From contig CM029642.1 of assembly GCA_017311315.1 (NCBI GenBank), positions 19,747,560 to 19,811,559 of the forward strand: a stretch of DNA of 64,000 nucleotides. Direction: 5' to 3'. This document shows, piece after piece, positions 22,816 through 36,725 of the stretch. The notes under the pieces are model-generated. The model made no database searches, was not told the origin of the DNA, and was given only the letters and a program-made list of their open reading frames with translations. This DNA comes from Dendrocalamus latiflorus. Its lineage: Eukaryota > Streptophyta > Magnoliopsida > Poales > Poaceae. Positions within the stretch are counted from its first letter, which is position 1. Each line of letters starts with the position of its first letter. A program made the position numbers and the translations under genes.

Positions 22816-25800
22816 ATAGTTGGCGTTGTCCTTCGGGATCGGCATAGAAGTTGTGAGCTGAGGTAAGAGCATTCGGATGCAATAACACTGAAGGTGACGA
22901 CATCGACCCCAAAAAAGGTGGCGACATCGACCCCGAAGCAAAATAGAAGCACTATCACTAAACCACCATGGCAAGAGCAAGGGAGTCGGTCCACAAAGGC
23001 CCCCCATCCCATGGCGATGACACACTAGCGCAATGGCGAGTGGATCCACAATAAGTAAGGGAGGTCCTTCGGCAATGGTGCCAACAATGGGGCAGGAGGC
23101 ATCACCAATGGAGGATCCGGCTGTGGCGACCAACCGGGACGATGGGGCTTGCATTGCCCAAATGGGGACCTCCGCTGGCATCGACACCATCGCCGTCACC
23201 ACGTAGAGGGTGGAGGGCATCCCTCCCCTCATCCTAAACGTAGGCAGAGGCACCCTCTGTGGAACACTACAGTGAGAACTAGCAGATCTGTGGAGGGCCA
23301 TGTGTGAGATGCAGGAAAATCAAAGTCAGCCGACGCCCATCATAGCTGCAGCAGAGGTGGCTACCGAGAAGATAGAGAACTGCAAAGCTAGCACTAGAGT
23401 CTTAGCGCACCTCAACGAGTGGACCCCGAGTCCCCCCTCTTCACAGGTCTGTAGCGAAGTGCTTGTATGAAAGATTTCAATCAAGATGCCCACAATGGAG
23501 CCATACAAGGGCGACATCGACCCTCATGAATTTTTGCGTGTTTACAAGACAACCATCGAGGCGATGGGAGGAGATGACTCGATGAAGGCAAAGGGTTTGC
23601 CACTTACACTTTAGGGAGTCATGCTCTTCTAATTTTTTATCATCATCCCCAGCTACATATATGCATGGGAGAAGATCAAGGACCTCATGCATAACAACTT
23701 CCAAGGCAACTACATAGAGCGGGTCAATGTCGACCATATCTTCACGATGAGATAGGCACTGGGAGAGAAGTTGTGGGCCTACTTGCGTCGCTTTGTGAAG
23801 GTTCACTACCAGGTGAAGGACGTCAATGACATGACCATTTGAGGCCTCTAGAAGGGCCCACTCATCGAGTACAATGCACGAAAGCTATAAAAATGGTGGC
23901 CAAGCTCTTTGATAAGATGAAGGAGTATGCCAAGGCAGAAGAAGATGCGATGCGGTGTGAGATAGATGTCATGCCGACTGCCTCTGGAGCCAAGATCACC
24001 CCATGGCTCAAAAAGAGGAATAAAACCGCAAGAAGTGAAGGGTAACGTGGTCCAAATACGTCATCAGCATTGAAGGAGGAGCTAAGGAGAGCATTGCCCC
24101 TGGAGGTTGCGGTCGTGGTCAGAGGGGCCACGGGCATGGAAAGGGCCAGGGCTGCGAAGACTAGCGCCAGTAAGGACCATGGTGTGAAGTGCACGATCGA
24201 GAAGATCACCTCACTCATGATTGCCCTTCCATCATGGTGTTTCACGAATGCATAACTAGGGAGCGTGCCCAAGACACAAGGACATATGTGGTGGTGTATG
24301 TAAAGTAGCTCCTGGAGGTACCCCTCGTTCAACCGCCTCTAGCCGTGCTGTGAATCTAGGGCCTCGAAGTTAGCCCCCACAGGGTGATTAATGTCATCAC
24401 AGGTAGGTCATCCATCAAATTCCTCTTCTAGAGACTGCAAAGGTCCTACGCGCACTAGATGCATACCCCGCACAAGTGGTCCCATAATGGGCCCAAGCAG
24501 ACATCACTTTTAAGGTAGACGATGCGTTCGGGGTAGACTTCCCCCATCAAGACCCCCTGGTAAACACAGCCAGCATTGCGGGCTATGATGTCCGGTGAGT
24601 CCTAGTCGACGGAGGCGGCTCCACAAACCTCTTGCTCATCGACGCCTTTGATCAGATGGGCCTCCCATGAAGCAGGTTGGAGCCACCAGGCAAACCCCAG
24701 TAGGGCTTAGGCGGACAGCTAGTCAATGCGCTATGACAAATAGCGCTCGAGGTAGCCTTTGACAAGGCGAGCAAATCAGACATGGAGTCATCAACTTTGA
24801 TGTAGTAGACCACCAGTATCCCTACAACGCCATTATGGGAAGGGCTACCCTCAACACATTTGGCGTGATTCAACACCACAACTATCTATGCATGAAGCTC
24901 CTGGGCTCCCGCGGAGTCATCACAGTGCTTGGCAATTCGGACCTCGCATGACAAATCGAAGTGGCCATCCAAAGTGCACACCAGAAGGTACACACCATAA
25001 GCAAAGGCACCGTGCCTCCCTCTGTGGCACCAACTCCCTCCGCCCTAGGATGGATGCTGAAGTCAAGGTTAGATGGCGAGGTGAAGAGGGTGCTGCTTCA
25101 CCTAGAGGACCTGTTGAAGCAGATATCAGTCAGAGGTGGCCTTACCTCCGAAGTTGAGCAAAACTTGATGGCCATGCTTACAAGAATGTAGATGTCTTCA
25201 CATGGTCACCTGATGACATCACTGGGGTAGACCGCTCCATCATCAGACACAAGTTAGCGGTGCGCCCTAACACGAAGCAAGTCAAATAACGGATGCGGTG
25301 AATGTCGCTCAATAGACAAGAGGCTGCCAAGGTGGAGGTGGCCAAGCTAAGGGCCTCTGGCATCATTAGAGGAGTGGTCCACCCCGATTGGCTCGCCAAC
25401 CTAGTGCTGGTGAAAAAGGCCAATGGAACTTGACATATGAGCGTCAATTTCACTAACCTCAACAAAGCTTCCCTAAGGACAACTACCCATTGCCGTGTAT
25501 TGACCGGCTAGTGGATGTGACAGTGGGATGCGATAATGAGCTTTCTCAATGCATACTCCTACTATCACCAGATACACATGGCAAAGGAGGACGTGGCGAA
25601 GACAAGTTTCATAGTCCCCAACAAGATGTACTACTTCATCAAGATGCCCTTCAGGCTAAAAAATGCTGGTGCCCACCTTCACTAGACTCGTCACGCTCAC
25701 CCTAATGTCACAGTTGGGTTCCAACATCGAGGCCTACATCAAAGATGTGGTCATTAAGAGCCTTCGGGCGACATCCATGACGCAGACCTCAAGAAAACAT

Positions 25801-26790
25801 TCGACAACCTCTGACAGGTGAGCCTAAAGCTTACCCCAGAGAAGTGCATCTTCGGAGTTTGGGCTAGCAAGTTGCTCAATTTCCTTATATTGGGATGAGA
25901 AATCTAAGCTAACCCTGACAAGATCGACATTGTACTATCCATGGAAACTCCCAAGACTGTTTAGGAGGTCCAAAGGCTTGCGAATCATCTGGCTGCCCTT
26001 AGTTGTTTCATTTCAAGGGCGATGGAGTGAGCACTACCCTTCTTCAAGATGCATCGCAGCTCAGGCAATTTTTAGTGGACCGACAAGTGCACACAGGCCT
26101 TCTAGGACTTGAAGGAGTACCTTGTCGAGCCTCCCAGGCTCATGTGTCCAACACCAAAGGCTCTAATACTATTGTACCTCTCCACAATGCCCCAAGCGGT
26201 CAACGCGGTGCTCGTACTAAAGGAGGGATCTGCTCAGCAGTCGGTTTACTACGTCTCCAAAGACCTCCAAGGAGCAAAGACACTATATACCAAGCTAGAG
26301 AAGCTGGCTTATGCCTTGCTCATGGCTTCGTAAAAGCTGCGCCATTACTTCATGGTCCACAGCATCACTGTACCCTCATCATTCCCCCTCGGGGAGATGC
26401 TACTAAACAAGGAATCCAAAGGCCGCATCGGCAAGTGGGCAACTGACCTGGCCCCCTTCTCTATCACCTACGTCACGTGTACCATGATGAAATCGTAAAT
26501 ACTAGAGGACTTTGTCACCAAATGGACCCCCGTAGGCCACCAGGCCTGTTAGCTACCTCCAGAGCTAGTGTGGACCCTGCACATGAATGGAGTGTACTAT
26601 GCAGTGGGCGTAGGCGTAGGGGCCATTGTAACAATACCCAAAGGCCGAAGTTTGGCATATGCAGCATGCCTTGACTTCTCGACAACCAACAACAGGAGGA
26701 ATATGAGGTGTTGCTATTTAGACTTTGAAAGGCAAGGGCCCTTGAGGCACGATGGTCCTCATACACACCGACTCTCGTCTTCTCGTGAGA
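22816..26790 (+). pseudogene. Ty3-gypsy gag-pol remnant, many stops, 3' truncated
   Basis: Order on the plus strand: gag (YKGDIDPHEFLRVYKTTIEAM, WEKIKDLMHNNFQ) at about 23.5-23.85 kb; protease region (VDFPHQDPLV, LVDGGGSTNLLLIDAFDQMG) at about 24.52-24.66 kb; RT (DDITGVDRSIIRHKLAV, HPDWLANLVLVKKANG, a PFRLKNAGA-like match) at 25.2-25.7 kb; RNase H (QAVNAVLVLKEG, VYYVSKDLQGAKTLYTKLEKL, then GRIGKWATDLAPF) at 26.1-26.55 kb; and the start of a second RNase H-like part (YEVLLF-like) to about 26.79 kb. In-frame stops and frameshifts occur throughout. Integrase and the 3' LTR are missing. The domain order protease-RT-RNase H and the archaeal-type RNase H-like tail suggest the Tat/Retand side of gypsy. 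Confidence 0.88.
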
Positions 26791-27515
26791 CATATTGATA
26801 AGTCCTATTAGGCAATAGTTTTCATGGTACTATTACTATGTCCTATTTCTGAAAGTATGGACTCTAAACTTAGGTGGGTTTTTGGCCCTAACACGAGCAC
26901 TTGTGTGAACGATCCAAATGCCGATAAGCTGATAAATCATCTAAAAAAGGTTGTCCCGATAAGCTACTTCAAAATGATAGCAGAGAAATTATCATGTTTA
27001 TTTGTTTGAGGGAAGTCGTAAGCCATAAATCATAAGTCATAAGCTAGTTTGGAGCACCATTTACAAAACAAATCATAATTAGGACTCAGGCACCACAATA
27101 CAATGTGGGTCCCAACTTTTTCCTAGTATCTTCGGAATGAAGTAACAAAGACTTAGAATAAAGAGTAAGTTTCAGAGGATATATGCAAGAGTTAACTGGC
27201 AATACATAAATGCTGATGTAGCCTACAAAACTGATTTTTTATTAATAATAATTAATATTTTGGAAATTAAAAATGTAGGAAATGTAGACTAGGAATTAAG
27301 AAACTAGGAAGGATGCTCTTGCCAACCACTTTGGCTCAGCGTCCATATTGTGAACTCAAGCCAATGACGCAACGAACAAAACCTAAATCACAAGCCCAAA
27401 CATATCATTGGTGCCCCTTGGCTCCTTGTCCTCAGCATCACTCACTGCGAGGATGCCGTTGCCCTCTTTTTGCACGCTGTCAGCCACCCTTAGCTCCTCA
27501 TCCTAGCGTCGCTCG
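26791..27515. other. Intergenic, no gene recognised
   Basis: AT-rich sequence with a short 'cataaatcataagtcataag' direct repetition near 27030. Nothing coding is recognised. Confidence 0.4.
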
Positions 27516-30490
27516 TGTAATAGTCCCATTTTTAAGAATAGGGCCATCGTACGTCCCACAACAGCCTAAGAGATCAGTTGCAGATAGAAGGAATATCGTG
27601 CTTGCTTATGAATATTTTAAAAGAGTTAACTTGACTATAATATTACTTAACAGTTAAATTTAGAAATTTAACGGGTATTCAAGCCCAAAGCCTAACTTAC
27701 ATTAAGAAGAATCGAAGAAAATTCCCACATGAATGCTTGAGTGCGGTCATAACACTAACATAAAAACTTAAAACATCCATTCTTCTTCTGGTATCTGTTC
27801 TGGTGGGAAATAAAACAAGATTGAGTACAACCAATTGTACTCAACAAGTCACATAGGGAAATATTATTTAACTACTTGGCAGGATTCTCAAAAGATGGGG
27901 ATATAATAGTTTCATTAAAAAATTTGTGATGCGGTTTTATTTGTACACAATTTTAAACACAAAACAACAAACTTTATCTTTTGAAGGGAAATGGGGTTGA
28001 AACAAGTTAATTGCTTGATTGAAGCATTATTAAAGCAACTTATGCCTTATTATTGTAGTCACTTATACAACACAGCTTCATTTACCATAAGCACGTCGTA
28101 TTCAACTACCATTTCTTATTTTGACTCTACAGAGTTGTCTAGCTTTACCTACAAGATTCTTTAACCCTCATGACTGAGCTGAGGAAACAAGACTTTTCAC
28201 TACTCTACTCTTTATATAGCTTCTACTTGGTAGGGCTGTGGCCACACACAACCGACATTCTACTGGCCAATGGAGAAGTGCCTCCCAACTCTGTGTGCTC
28301 CTACTGTTGTTAAGTATGGTTTTACCACTTTCATACCACCCCCCTTATATGTGGGCCTTTTCACTTTTGGAACGCCAACACCCTATAGATATTCAATTGA
28401 TTCGAGTAGCTATTAGACCAAGTTTGATAAGTCAAAAACTTATGGTTGAGCGGTCACTATGTTCTTTACTCATCACAAAGTTCTAGTCCTTACTTTTTAC
28501 CAATGAGACAGCTATCCACAAACCAATAATACAGTGCACCGCGGCACTGCAACCACTTCAATCCAAGCCTCTTCCCTAGGGTAAGGTCGTGAACTCTAAC
28601 CATCTCATGGCTTTCCATGCTTCATCCTTTACCCTAGTATCAGTTTGTGATTCTACTGGCAAGATGCCAAATCTCTTAGTACTATGAAACATTTGAATTT
28701 CTATCCAACCATAGTATATTTTATAGTAATTTACTAGTACTAAGGCTTGTTAAGGTGAATATGCCCATTGAATAAAATGGGGCTTCTCTAGTGGTAGGAC
28801 ATAGCTAAATTATCATATCATTTCAAACATTTATTTTAAATAAATAATAGCTCGTAAATGAGGGATAATGAAAGTACTAATAATTAAATAATTAAGGAAT
28901 GTAGGTTCAATATGATAAAAAATATGTGACTTGCCTCTTTATCCATAGTCTCTTATTATTTTACTGTAGGCTTTAGGTTATATACCGACTACTTTACTTG
29001 CTCATGTAGTTATTCCATTAACCAGCTTGTTGAATTTGGATACTAGCGTAAAAAAAATGAATGCAAATAAGCTTTTGCTTTGTAAAATGCAAGAAGGGAA
29101 CAAAATGCAATAAAATAGCCAGAAAAGACATAAAGAAAATGGGTTTAGATGTTTGGGGTTTAAACAGTGCTTGGTTTAGCTGAATAGAGTTGAAAATGAG
29201 TTAGATGGGCTCGAGATAGTCGAAATGGATATATATGTGCTAATGGGCTTTCCGTGAATAGTAATAGGTCTAAACTATATTGGGCCTAAGTCAAAATAGC
29301 ATTTGGGCTGGTTAGGGTTTTATCAGAGTCTGGGATGGTGAAACAGATCTAGAAATGGTTTAAATAGGTTTGAAATGGTCGAATGACTATATATATGTTT
29401 ATTGGATTTTGGGTGAATAGTAACGGGTTGTACTATTCATAACGGATCAGATCTTTAACAGTACCGGGTCTGAAATAGTAAATGGATTTGATTTCTAAAT
29501 AGTAATGGATTGGGTTTAGGAATAGTAACGGGTCGGGTCATGAACAATGGCTGCTACAGTGGTGCTCAGCTGGCGGCTTGACCTAGTAGGCTTTGGCCTG
29601 TGGCTTAGGACGGCCTGGCCCAAGGCCTACTCTAGGTAGTCTTCAACCTCGAAATGCTGCAGGGCACCTAGCGACAGTTTATAAAATTGAGAGCGATTAC
29701 ATGCCGACGAAGGGGCGCCGACGGTGATTGCGTGCACCATTGGGTTTCTAGTGGCCACGAGTTTCCATTTTGGGCGTTATCGAGGTTCGGGAGGCTGTGG
29801 TTCGGGTTGGTGACAATAAGAGCTTCACGGGCTTCTTCCATGGCACAACAGCGGCTTCGACGTGCCCTAGACAATAGCGTGAGTGTTGAGGCTTCTATGC
29901 TAATTATGGAAGCTAGGGGCAACGACAATTTTGGTTCTTGTGACCTGTGCTTGGCTATTTGTGGCGAGGTGGATTAAGTGGTGGTGGCATCTGCCGATCG
30001 GGTTCAAGGGGTTTAGGAGTGCTACGGTGAGTTTGTCTTCATGTTCGTGGTGTGCCAGTGGTGCTATAGACGGGAGCAATCGAGTTCTAATCAAAGCATG
30101 AGGTGAATTGGAATTCAAGGCTTTACCTCTACTCTTTTCGTGACGGCAGCGTGCACTGATCAGAGACAAAGAGGAAGTGTATGATGGCCAATGTGGTAGC
30201 TTTACGAGCTAGCAGAGGAGCTAGTTAGTCTTTATAGGATGGGAGAGGTGGTGGAAGCAGTGGAGTTGTGGCTATGGTGCTGGCGCGTGGCCAATGAGGG
30301 ATGGTGCGAGGGATTTTAACAAGGTTTGGCTGTGGCAGGGGGAAGGTCGGCAAGTAATGTGGTGCCTTAGGCTTTGAGTCTCCTCGACCAACAAGTTGCA
30401 ATGGTCAAAGATGCAGGGCGGCATGTCAGTCGTGAGAGGGCGATGGTGGCAGGGCAAGTTCAAATTGCCTAGAGCACATGGATGGACGGG
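27516..30490 (+). repeat. Long noncoding repeat, copy A (LTR-like, TGTAA start)
   Basis: Begins TGTAATAGTCCCATTTTTAAG and is colinear, with many small changes, with copy B at 31671-34690. Shared landmarks: 'gaggaaacaag', 'gttgttaagt', 'ttctagtccttactttt', 'aagcctcttccctagggtaaggtc', 'ttaataattaaataatt', and a region of repeated 'gggtgaatagtaacgggt'-type phrases. The 5' TGTAAC ending and promoter-like 'tttatata' at about 28210 suggest a very long LTR or a LARD-type retroelement. No open frame with a known domain. Confidence 0.6.
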
Positions 30491-31670
30491 TCTATGGTTT
30501 GTAGTGGGGTTGTTAGTGGCTTGATGATACGTGGTACAGAGTTGATGGCACTGGCAGCAGTGGTGTGAACAGCGGCGAGCGAACGAGAGCATGCCCTATG
30601 GCGTCAAAAACGAGGGTGAAGGCAGCATTTTAGAGGGGCGCCAGTAACTAAAGAAAGTAGAAATTCGAAAGAGGAATGTGCATTTTGGTTAGAGACTTCC
30701 AAATTGGAAAATAATTTGAATTCAACTGTAATTCAAGGAAATTCCAAATTTCATAAGTTTTTGGTTTGTCTCAGCTCACCACAAGGCCACAGCTGCCGCC
30801 CATGTGCCTGCCGCTTCTCGTCATGATCTTGGCTGCTATTGCTATCCACATGTGTCATTAGGCCTGGTAATGGGTTGGGTTCAAACAGGTTCAGTGAGTT
30901 GGGTTTAAGGAATGGGTGTAAGATTCATATGAGTTGAGGGGCAAAATGGTTTGATCTGGGTCGGGTTTGCTTGTGAACCAGGTTGGTTTGGATTGGTTTG
31001 GGTGGAGTATTTTCGGTTTCATAAGTGTTGAAACTACAAGTTCTGTGTGGTTTGGCCGTTTGGGTTGAGTAGTCTGTAGTGTACGCCGGCATGTCCATCG
31101 CCCCCACCCTCGACCTCTGTTGTCATGTTCCCCTCCTCCTCGATTTCCACACCATCTGTCGCTGTGTTCCCACCTCCCCAAATCTCCTTCCCTGTAGCTC
31201 CACCATTGCGTCCGCCTCCTCCTCTGACTCCCACGTGATGCCACTGCATCCCCACCCGCATCCCAAAGGGAGGAAAATCCCAAGTCGCATCAAATCTCGA
31301 ATTTTTTTGGGTGAAATACTTAGGTTGTGCTCCTCCTCTGCTCGCCAAGATTTAGGGTAACCGATCTCTTCTTGCTTTTGTGGGAATCTTTTCTTTTGTC
31401 GGAGATCAGATGGATGCATTCTCTTGTGTTAGGTGCAATATGTTTTCTTTTTACATAGCCCCATTTGTTGATGGGTGCATTCTCTTGTGTTATCTTCTTT
31501 TTGAAGTGCGATTGCTTTGGGGCTGTATTAGAGGAAAGAGATTAGTATTTTTTGGAAGAATGGGGCACTATTTTAGATAGCATTGATGTATCTTTGAAAT
31601 CTGAGAGGGTTGTAAGTTGTAAGCGAATGTGATGTGTACTATATCCTACTTAGTTCAAGCATCTGATTTT
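30491..31670. other. Spacer between the two long repeats
   Basis: No recognised gene. Contains antisense open frames at 30891-31348 with no family match. The block around 30800-30860 ('cgtcatgatcttggctgct') resembles 45735-45780, so an old dispersed repeat is present. Confidence 0.4.
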
Positions 31671-34600
31671 TGTAACAGCCCCATTTTTGGGAATAGGGCA
31701 GCTGTATGTGCCGCAATAGCCCAGGAGTTCAGTTGCAGACAAAAAGAGTATCATGCCCGCTCACGAACATTTTAAACGAGTTAAGTTGGTTAAAATATGG
31801 CATGTCAATCAACTTTAGAAACTATAAGGACATCCAACCCAAAACTTTAATTTACATTTAGAAGAACCGAAGAAAATTTCCACAGGACTACTTGAGTGCG
31901 GTTGTAACCCTAACACGAAGCCTTGAAATATCTTTTCTTCTTTTGATATCAGTTGTGGTGGAAAATATAGCAAGATCGAGTACAACCAACCATACTCAAC
32001 AAGTCACATGGAGAAACGCTATATAACTACTTGCAGAGATTTTCAAGAGATGGGGGATAAAATGGTTTTATTATGGTATTTGTGGATGCAATTTTATTTG
32101 TAAACATTTTGAACACAAAATACAAGAGTCTGACTTCTTAATGAAAAATGGGTCCAAATATTTCAATTGCCAACTTAAAATCTCACCAAAGCCACTTATG
32201 CCTTGTTACTAGAATCACCCATTTATAATTGATTCTGTAGAATTGTTCAGCTTTACCCACAAGATTTTTTAACCTTTATGACTGAGTTAAGAAAACAAGG
32301 TTTTTCACTGCTCATCTCTTTATATAGGCTCTACCTAGTAGATTATGTACCAAACAAACTCGGGTATCCACTAGCTAATTCAAACACTCCCGCTCAATTT
32401 GAGAGGACCTATCGTTGTTGAGTGTGGTTTTACCATTCCAATACCATGCCACTTCACTCCTACCCCCAATGGATATTCAATTGAGTTGAACAGCTACTAG
32501 ACTAGGTTTGACGAATCAAAACTTGTGATTGAGTGATCACTATGTTCTTTACTTAGTATAAGGTTCTAGTCCTTACTTTTCATCGAGGCAACTTCCATCC
32601 ACAACCCATATCCCCAGTGCTCTACAACACTGCCTGCCACCCATCTGGTCCAAGCCTCTTCCCTAGGGCAAGGTCATGGAACCCGACCATCCAGTGGCTT
32701 CCCATGATGCCTCCTTACCCTATAACCACTTTTGCAATTCTACCGGCAAAGTGCCATGTCACTTAGTAGTATGAAATAATTGAGTTCCTAATCTACCATA
32801 GATATTTAATTAGTATATTTACTATTACTAAAGCTTGTCAAGGTGAATATAGCCATCAAATAAAACATAGCTTTTCCAGTGGTAGGACATAGTTAAAGAT
32901 CATGTCATTCTAAACATTTATTGTACATGAAATAACAGTGTGTAAATAAGAGATATGAAGATACTAATAATTAAATAATTAAAGGAATGTAGGTTCAAAA
33001 TGATCACAAAAATGTGACTTATCTCATTATCCATAGTCTCTGAGTATTTTACTGTAGTCTTCAAATTAGACACTGATTTCTTTAATTGTTCTTGCAGCTC
33101 TTTTGTTGACCAACTTGTTGGGTCCGAATACTAGCGCAGAATGCAAGCTGGGAACAAAATATAATAAAATAAACAAAAAGATATAAAGAAAATAGGTTTG
33201 GGTGGATAGGGTTTAGGCAATACTTGGTTTGGCTAGACGTTGTTACAAATTGGGCTAGGTGAGCTTGAGACGGTCGAAAAAGTATATAGGTGTTACATGG
33301 GTTTCTGCGAATAGCTGCGGGCATGAACAATATTGGGTTTGGGGTCAGAATATTTTCTGGGTGGTTTTGAGCTTTATCATAGTTTATGATGATGAAACAG
33401 AGTTGGGAATGGTGTAGATAGGTTCAAGACAATCAAAATGACTATGTATATGAATTTTGGATTTTGGGATGAACAATAACGGTGAAAACAGTACTAGACA
33501 TGTCATCTGGGTTGGCTAGGATTTTATCGGAGCCTCTTTAGACTAAATGGAGTTGAAAATAGGCTTCGTGAGGTTGAAACAGATGTAAATATGTATTTCG
33601 AATTTTTACTTGAATATTAATGGGTTTTACTGTTCACTGTGGGTTGGCTACTGTTCATGATGGGTCGGGTGTGAACAGTATCTAGGTTTTACTATTCATC
33701 CAGGTTGGGTTTTGCTACAGATAAATCAAAATGAATAGTGGTGAACAGTGTTCGGCCCAGCCCAACACTGTTCATCTTCTTCATCTCACGGTTACTGTAG
33801 CGACTATGGTGAACAGTGTTCGGCCCAGCCCAACATTGTTCATCTTCTTCATCTCACGATACTGTAGTGACTGAACTGAGCTGGTTTTTGCAACAGCAAT
33901 TGGTGAGGCTGTAGTGGTTTTCGAGGGTAAACGATGGCATGGATGGACTCAGGGGACTAAGGGGAATCCATTTTTGGGCATAGCACAACTTAGGAAGCTC
34001 TGTGGAAGCTTGGCGATAGAGAATGGCTTGCGACAGACTTCCATGGCACCTGAGCTACGGGGGTGTCTATCAGTGCAATTGGCGGTGACATAACCATATA
34101 TGGGTGGCTAGGGTGGTGAGGGTTTGGGTTGCGGAGGTCTGTAACAGGCTGTCCACAGTGAGGTCCTTTGGCCGTGCGGTGGCGATAGGTGCCAGCATGG
34201 CATGGGGCAAGGAAGGCTACGGTGGTGCTTCGATGTGATTACTAGGGACACAAGGGAGCTACTAACCAAACTAATTGAAATGAAATTGACTACACGAGAA
34301 GAATTGAATTTGTGGCTTACTTGGGGAATTTTGGGGGTCGACGGTGAAGCGATGATCGACGAAGTGATTTAGGTGGTTGGTGGCTTACCTGGGCACCAGT
34401 GTGGTTCATCGGAAGGGACTTGGGCCCTTTTATAGATGGGCTATGGCGATTCGGCATAGGAGAGGCGTCTGCTTGGGTTTCAGCACGTGGCCAGGGTGGG
34501 GGAGCTTGGGAGGCTTTGGCCATGTTCGGGGCTGCAAGGGGGAAAGGTCGGTGGTGGGTGGCACCTTGAGCTTGGTGCTTCCTCGAATGGAGCATTGCAG

Positions 34601-34690
34601 CAGTCAAGGAGTAGGGTGGTGTCAGGTCGACTGAGACACAGAAATGGCAGTGGCTGGAGTAATGTCATAATGCTCAGGGGAATGTAAGAT
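31671..34690 (+). repeat. Long noncoding repeat, copy B
   Basis: Starts TGTAACAGCCCCATTTTTGGG and parallels copy A along its whole length. It has a short tandem duplication at 33738-33873. Same orientation as copy A, 4.15 kb downstream, so A and B could be the two LTRs of one element, but no internal retroelement coding sequence lies between them. Confidence 0.6.
33738..33873 (+). repeat. Two-unit tandem repeat with inner hairpin
   Basis: A unit of about 68 bases (from 'gtgaacagtgttcggccc' to 'atctcac') occurs twice, at about 33738 and 33808. Each unit contains gaacagtgttc...cactgttc-type inverted sequence around 'ggcccagcccaa'. Confidence 0.8.
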
Positions 34691-35422
34691 GACATTAATG
34701 ACTGTGTCAGGGGGTGACAGTCGAGGTACAGAGGGATGACTCGGGCGTGACGACAGTGACTGAAGGTTATGGTAGTAAGATGGTGAATTCTTGGTAGGGC
34801 AATAGACAGTGTATTTCCTTCTCTTTCTATGTGATGGTACTTATCCTCTAATTTTCTAAAAGTATCTTGTCTACTCTGGTCTAGTGAATATAAAACTACT
34901 TCATGTTTGATCCACAATGTTGTTTGAGTTAGATCTAAAATAGGTGGTGAGTTCTAGTAGGCACACTACTTTATAGTACATATTTCATTTGAGGACTTCA
35001 CACTATCTTGTATTTTATAATGGCCACATGCCCACATGCCCTGTTCCATGTCCTTGCTTAGGATGATAACGCAGGAGTGATTGCACAACATGTCCTTGTT
35101 GACAATGTAATATGTTTTCTAGAGGTAGGAAACAACTTGTTTCATTTTGAGTTTCCTTCTGTATTTGTTATGATAATACTGTAGAACCTATAGTGCTTAG
35201 CTACTCCTGAAAGTGGTAGATATGGAGGAAGAACTGAGTTCATGAATTTGTTATCTTAACTGAGTTCATAAGTTGCTAACAGTTGGTGATAATTTTGGTA
35301 AATCTTTGTGGATATTAATACCCTTGAAAGTCTTTATTTTCCTTTCATTTTTAGTGCTGTTCTAGAAGCATATTATTGCACTATTTCAACAATATCCGTG
35401 TAAAGCTTGTCTTCTTGCGAGG
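34691..35422. other. Intergenic, nothing recognised
   Basis: No gene or RNA seen. Sequence ends at the TA of the Stowaway-like element. Confidence 0.4.
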
Positions 35423-35424
35423 TA

Positions 35425-35684
35425 CTCTCTCCGCCTAAATTTATAAGGTGTATTTTTTGAATAGCATTGTCCATAAATATATGGCGTATTTCATATTCCA
35501 ATGTAAAATTAGTATGATGTTCGCTTTATACTCCTAGTAAATATGCAGCTTTATTTACTACTCTTTATATGCATGCATGAATATAGTGCTTAGAAATAAT
35601 AATTAGGGATAATCTAGCTATTTTTATATCTCTTTGATTTATGTGTCTAAAGAAAATATGTCTTATAAACTTAAACAAAGTGAG
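35425..35684. mobile_element. Stowaway-like MITE
   Basis: Starts CTCTCTCCGCCTAAATTTAT and ends with the imperfect inverse CTTATAAACTTAAACAAAGTGAG. It is flanked by TA on both sides (35423-35424 and 35685-35686). Size (260 bp), TA duplication and CTCYCTCCG-type ends fit Stowaway (Tc1/mariner). Confidence 0.75.
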
Positions 35685-35686
35685 TA

Positions 35687-36725
35687 TATATTTGTATCTT
35701 CAGAGTATATGTGCACTGACATATTTAAAGCTTGTCTCCTTTGAGGGAGACCTGGCTAATATAATGATCCCTCACGTCCTAGCCGGCCAGGACGTAATTA
35801 AATAAAGCTCGGTTATCTCTGCTTCCAATTAGATCCATTTATAGTGGTTTTTACTGTAGATTTTAGTTTTTGCTTACAAATAGTAATAGTTTATAGAGAA
35901 TTGTATGAAGAGAGAGAAACTCACGTACGATTTTGGTTGATATAAATGAAGTTATTATAGTATGTACTATAATTGACTAGTAGACTTCGCCTTAAAAACA
36001 TACCTATTTAAATATTAGACACTATAAAAAATTATTTATCGTAGAAAATTATATTTTAAAAGCCAATATAAATGGGCGTGGAGGGAAAAAATCTTTTTTA
36101 CAGCTAGCTACGTAGTGCAGTGCACATGGGGCACGAATTACAACAACTTGCCGTTGTTAATATTAAGCACAGATGTAGATGATTAAATTTAATGAACAGT
36201 ACTGGGTCTTAGCCAGGGAAGTGGGTCAAATTATTTTACTGATACGATCCAAGAGCACCGCATACAAGCCCCATCTCACCCACTCCGAATTATGGTTTAG
36301 AATTTAAATATAATGTTTAAATATCCATTCTGATTGTGATTTAGAATTTAAATATTCATATTTTAATTGAAATGTCTTTTACATGATAATGGATTACGTA
36401 CAAGCACAATGTATACTATAAGGGCCTGTTTTATAGAGCTCTAAATTATCATTTTTTAGATTCTGCTCTTAATTCTATGAGAATTTAGAGCTACCTTTAA
36501 AAACCGTTTAACTAATAGGTTGGCTCCAAAAATTATAAGAGGGAGAATTGAAGGCAAGTAGATCGCATTTGAAGAATGTGAGTTGTACCCTGCCCTTCGG
36601 ATTCACTACCAATCGTTGCACGCTTAGCACTTAACCCCAAAATTATTAGCAGCACAAAGCCACAAACTGTGCAATCTCCACTCTGCTGAATGTGTTTGTA
36701 TCAGGATAGCTCATACAAAGCTTGA
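35687..36725. other. AT-rich stretch with a partial GGGCCTGTTT MITE end
   Basis: Near 36422 'gggcctgttttatagagctc' looks like one end of a MITE; its partner is not found. The rest is AT-rich with no coding region recognised. Confidence 0.4.

Noticed and set aside
22684..23301. 205-codon minus-strand frame
   Set aside because: Lies antisense over the LTR and leader of the gypsy element and resembles nothing.
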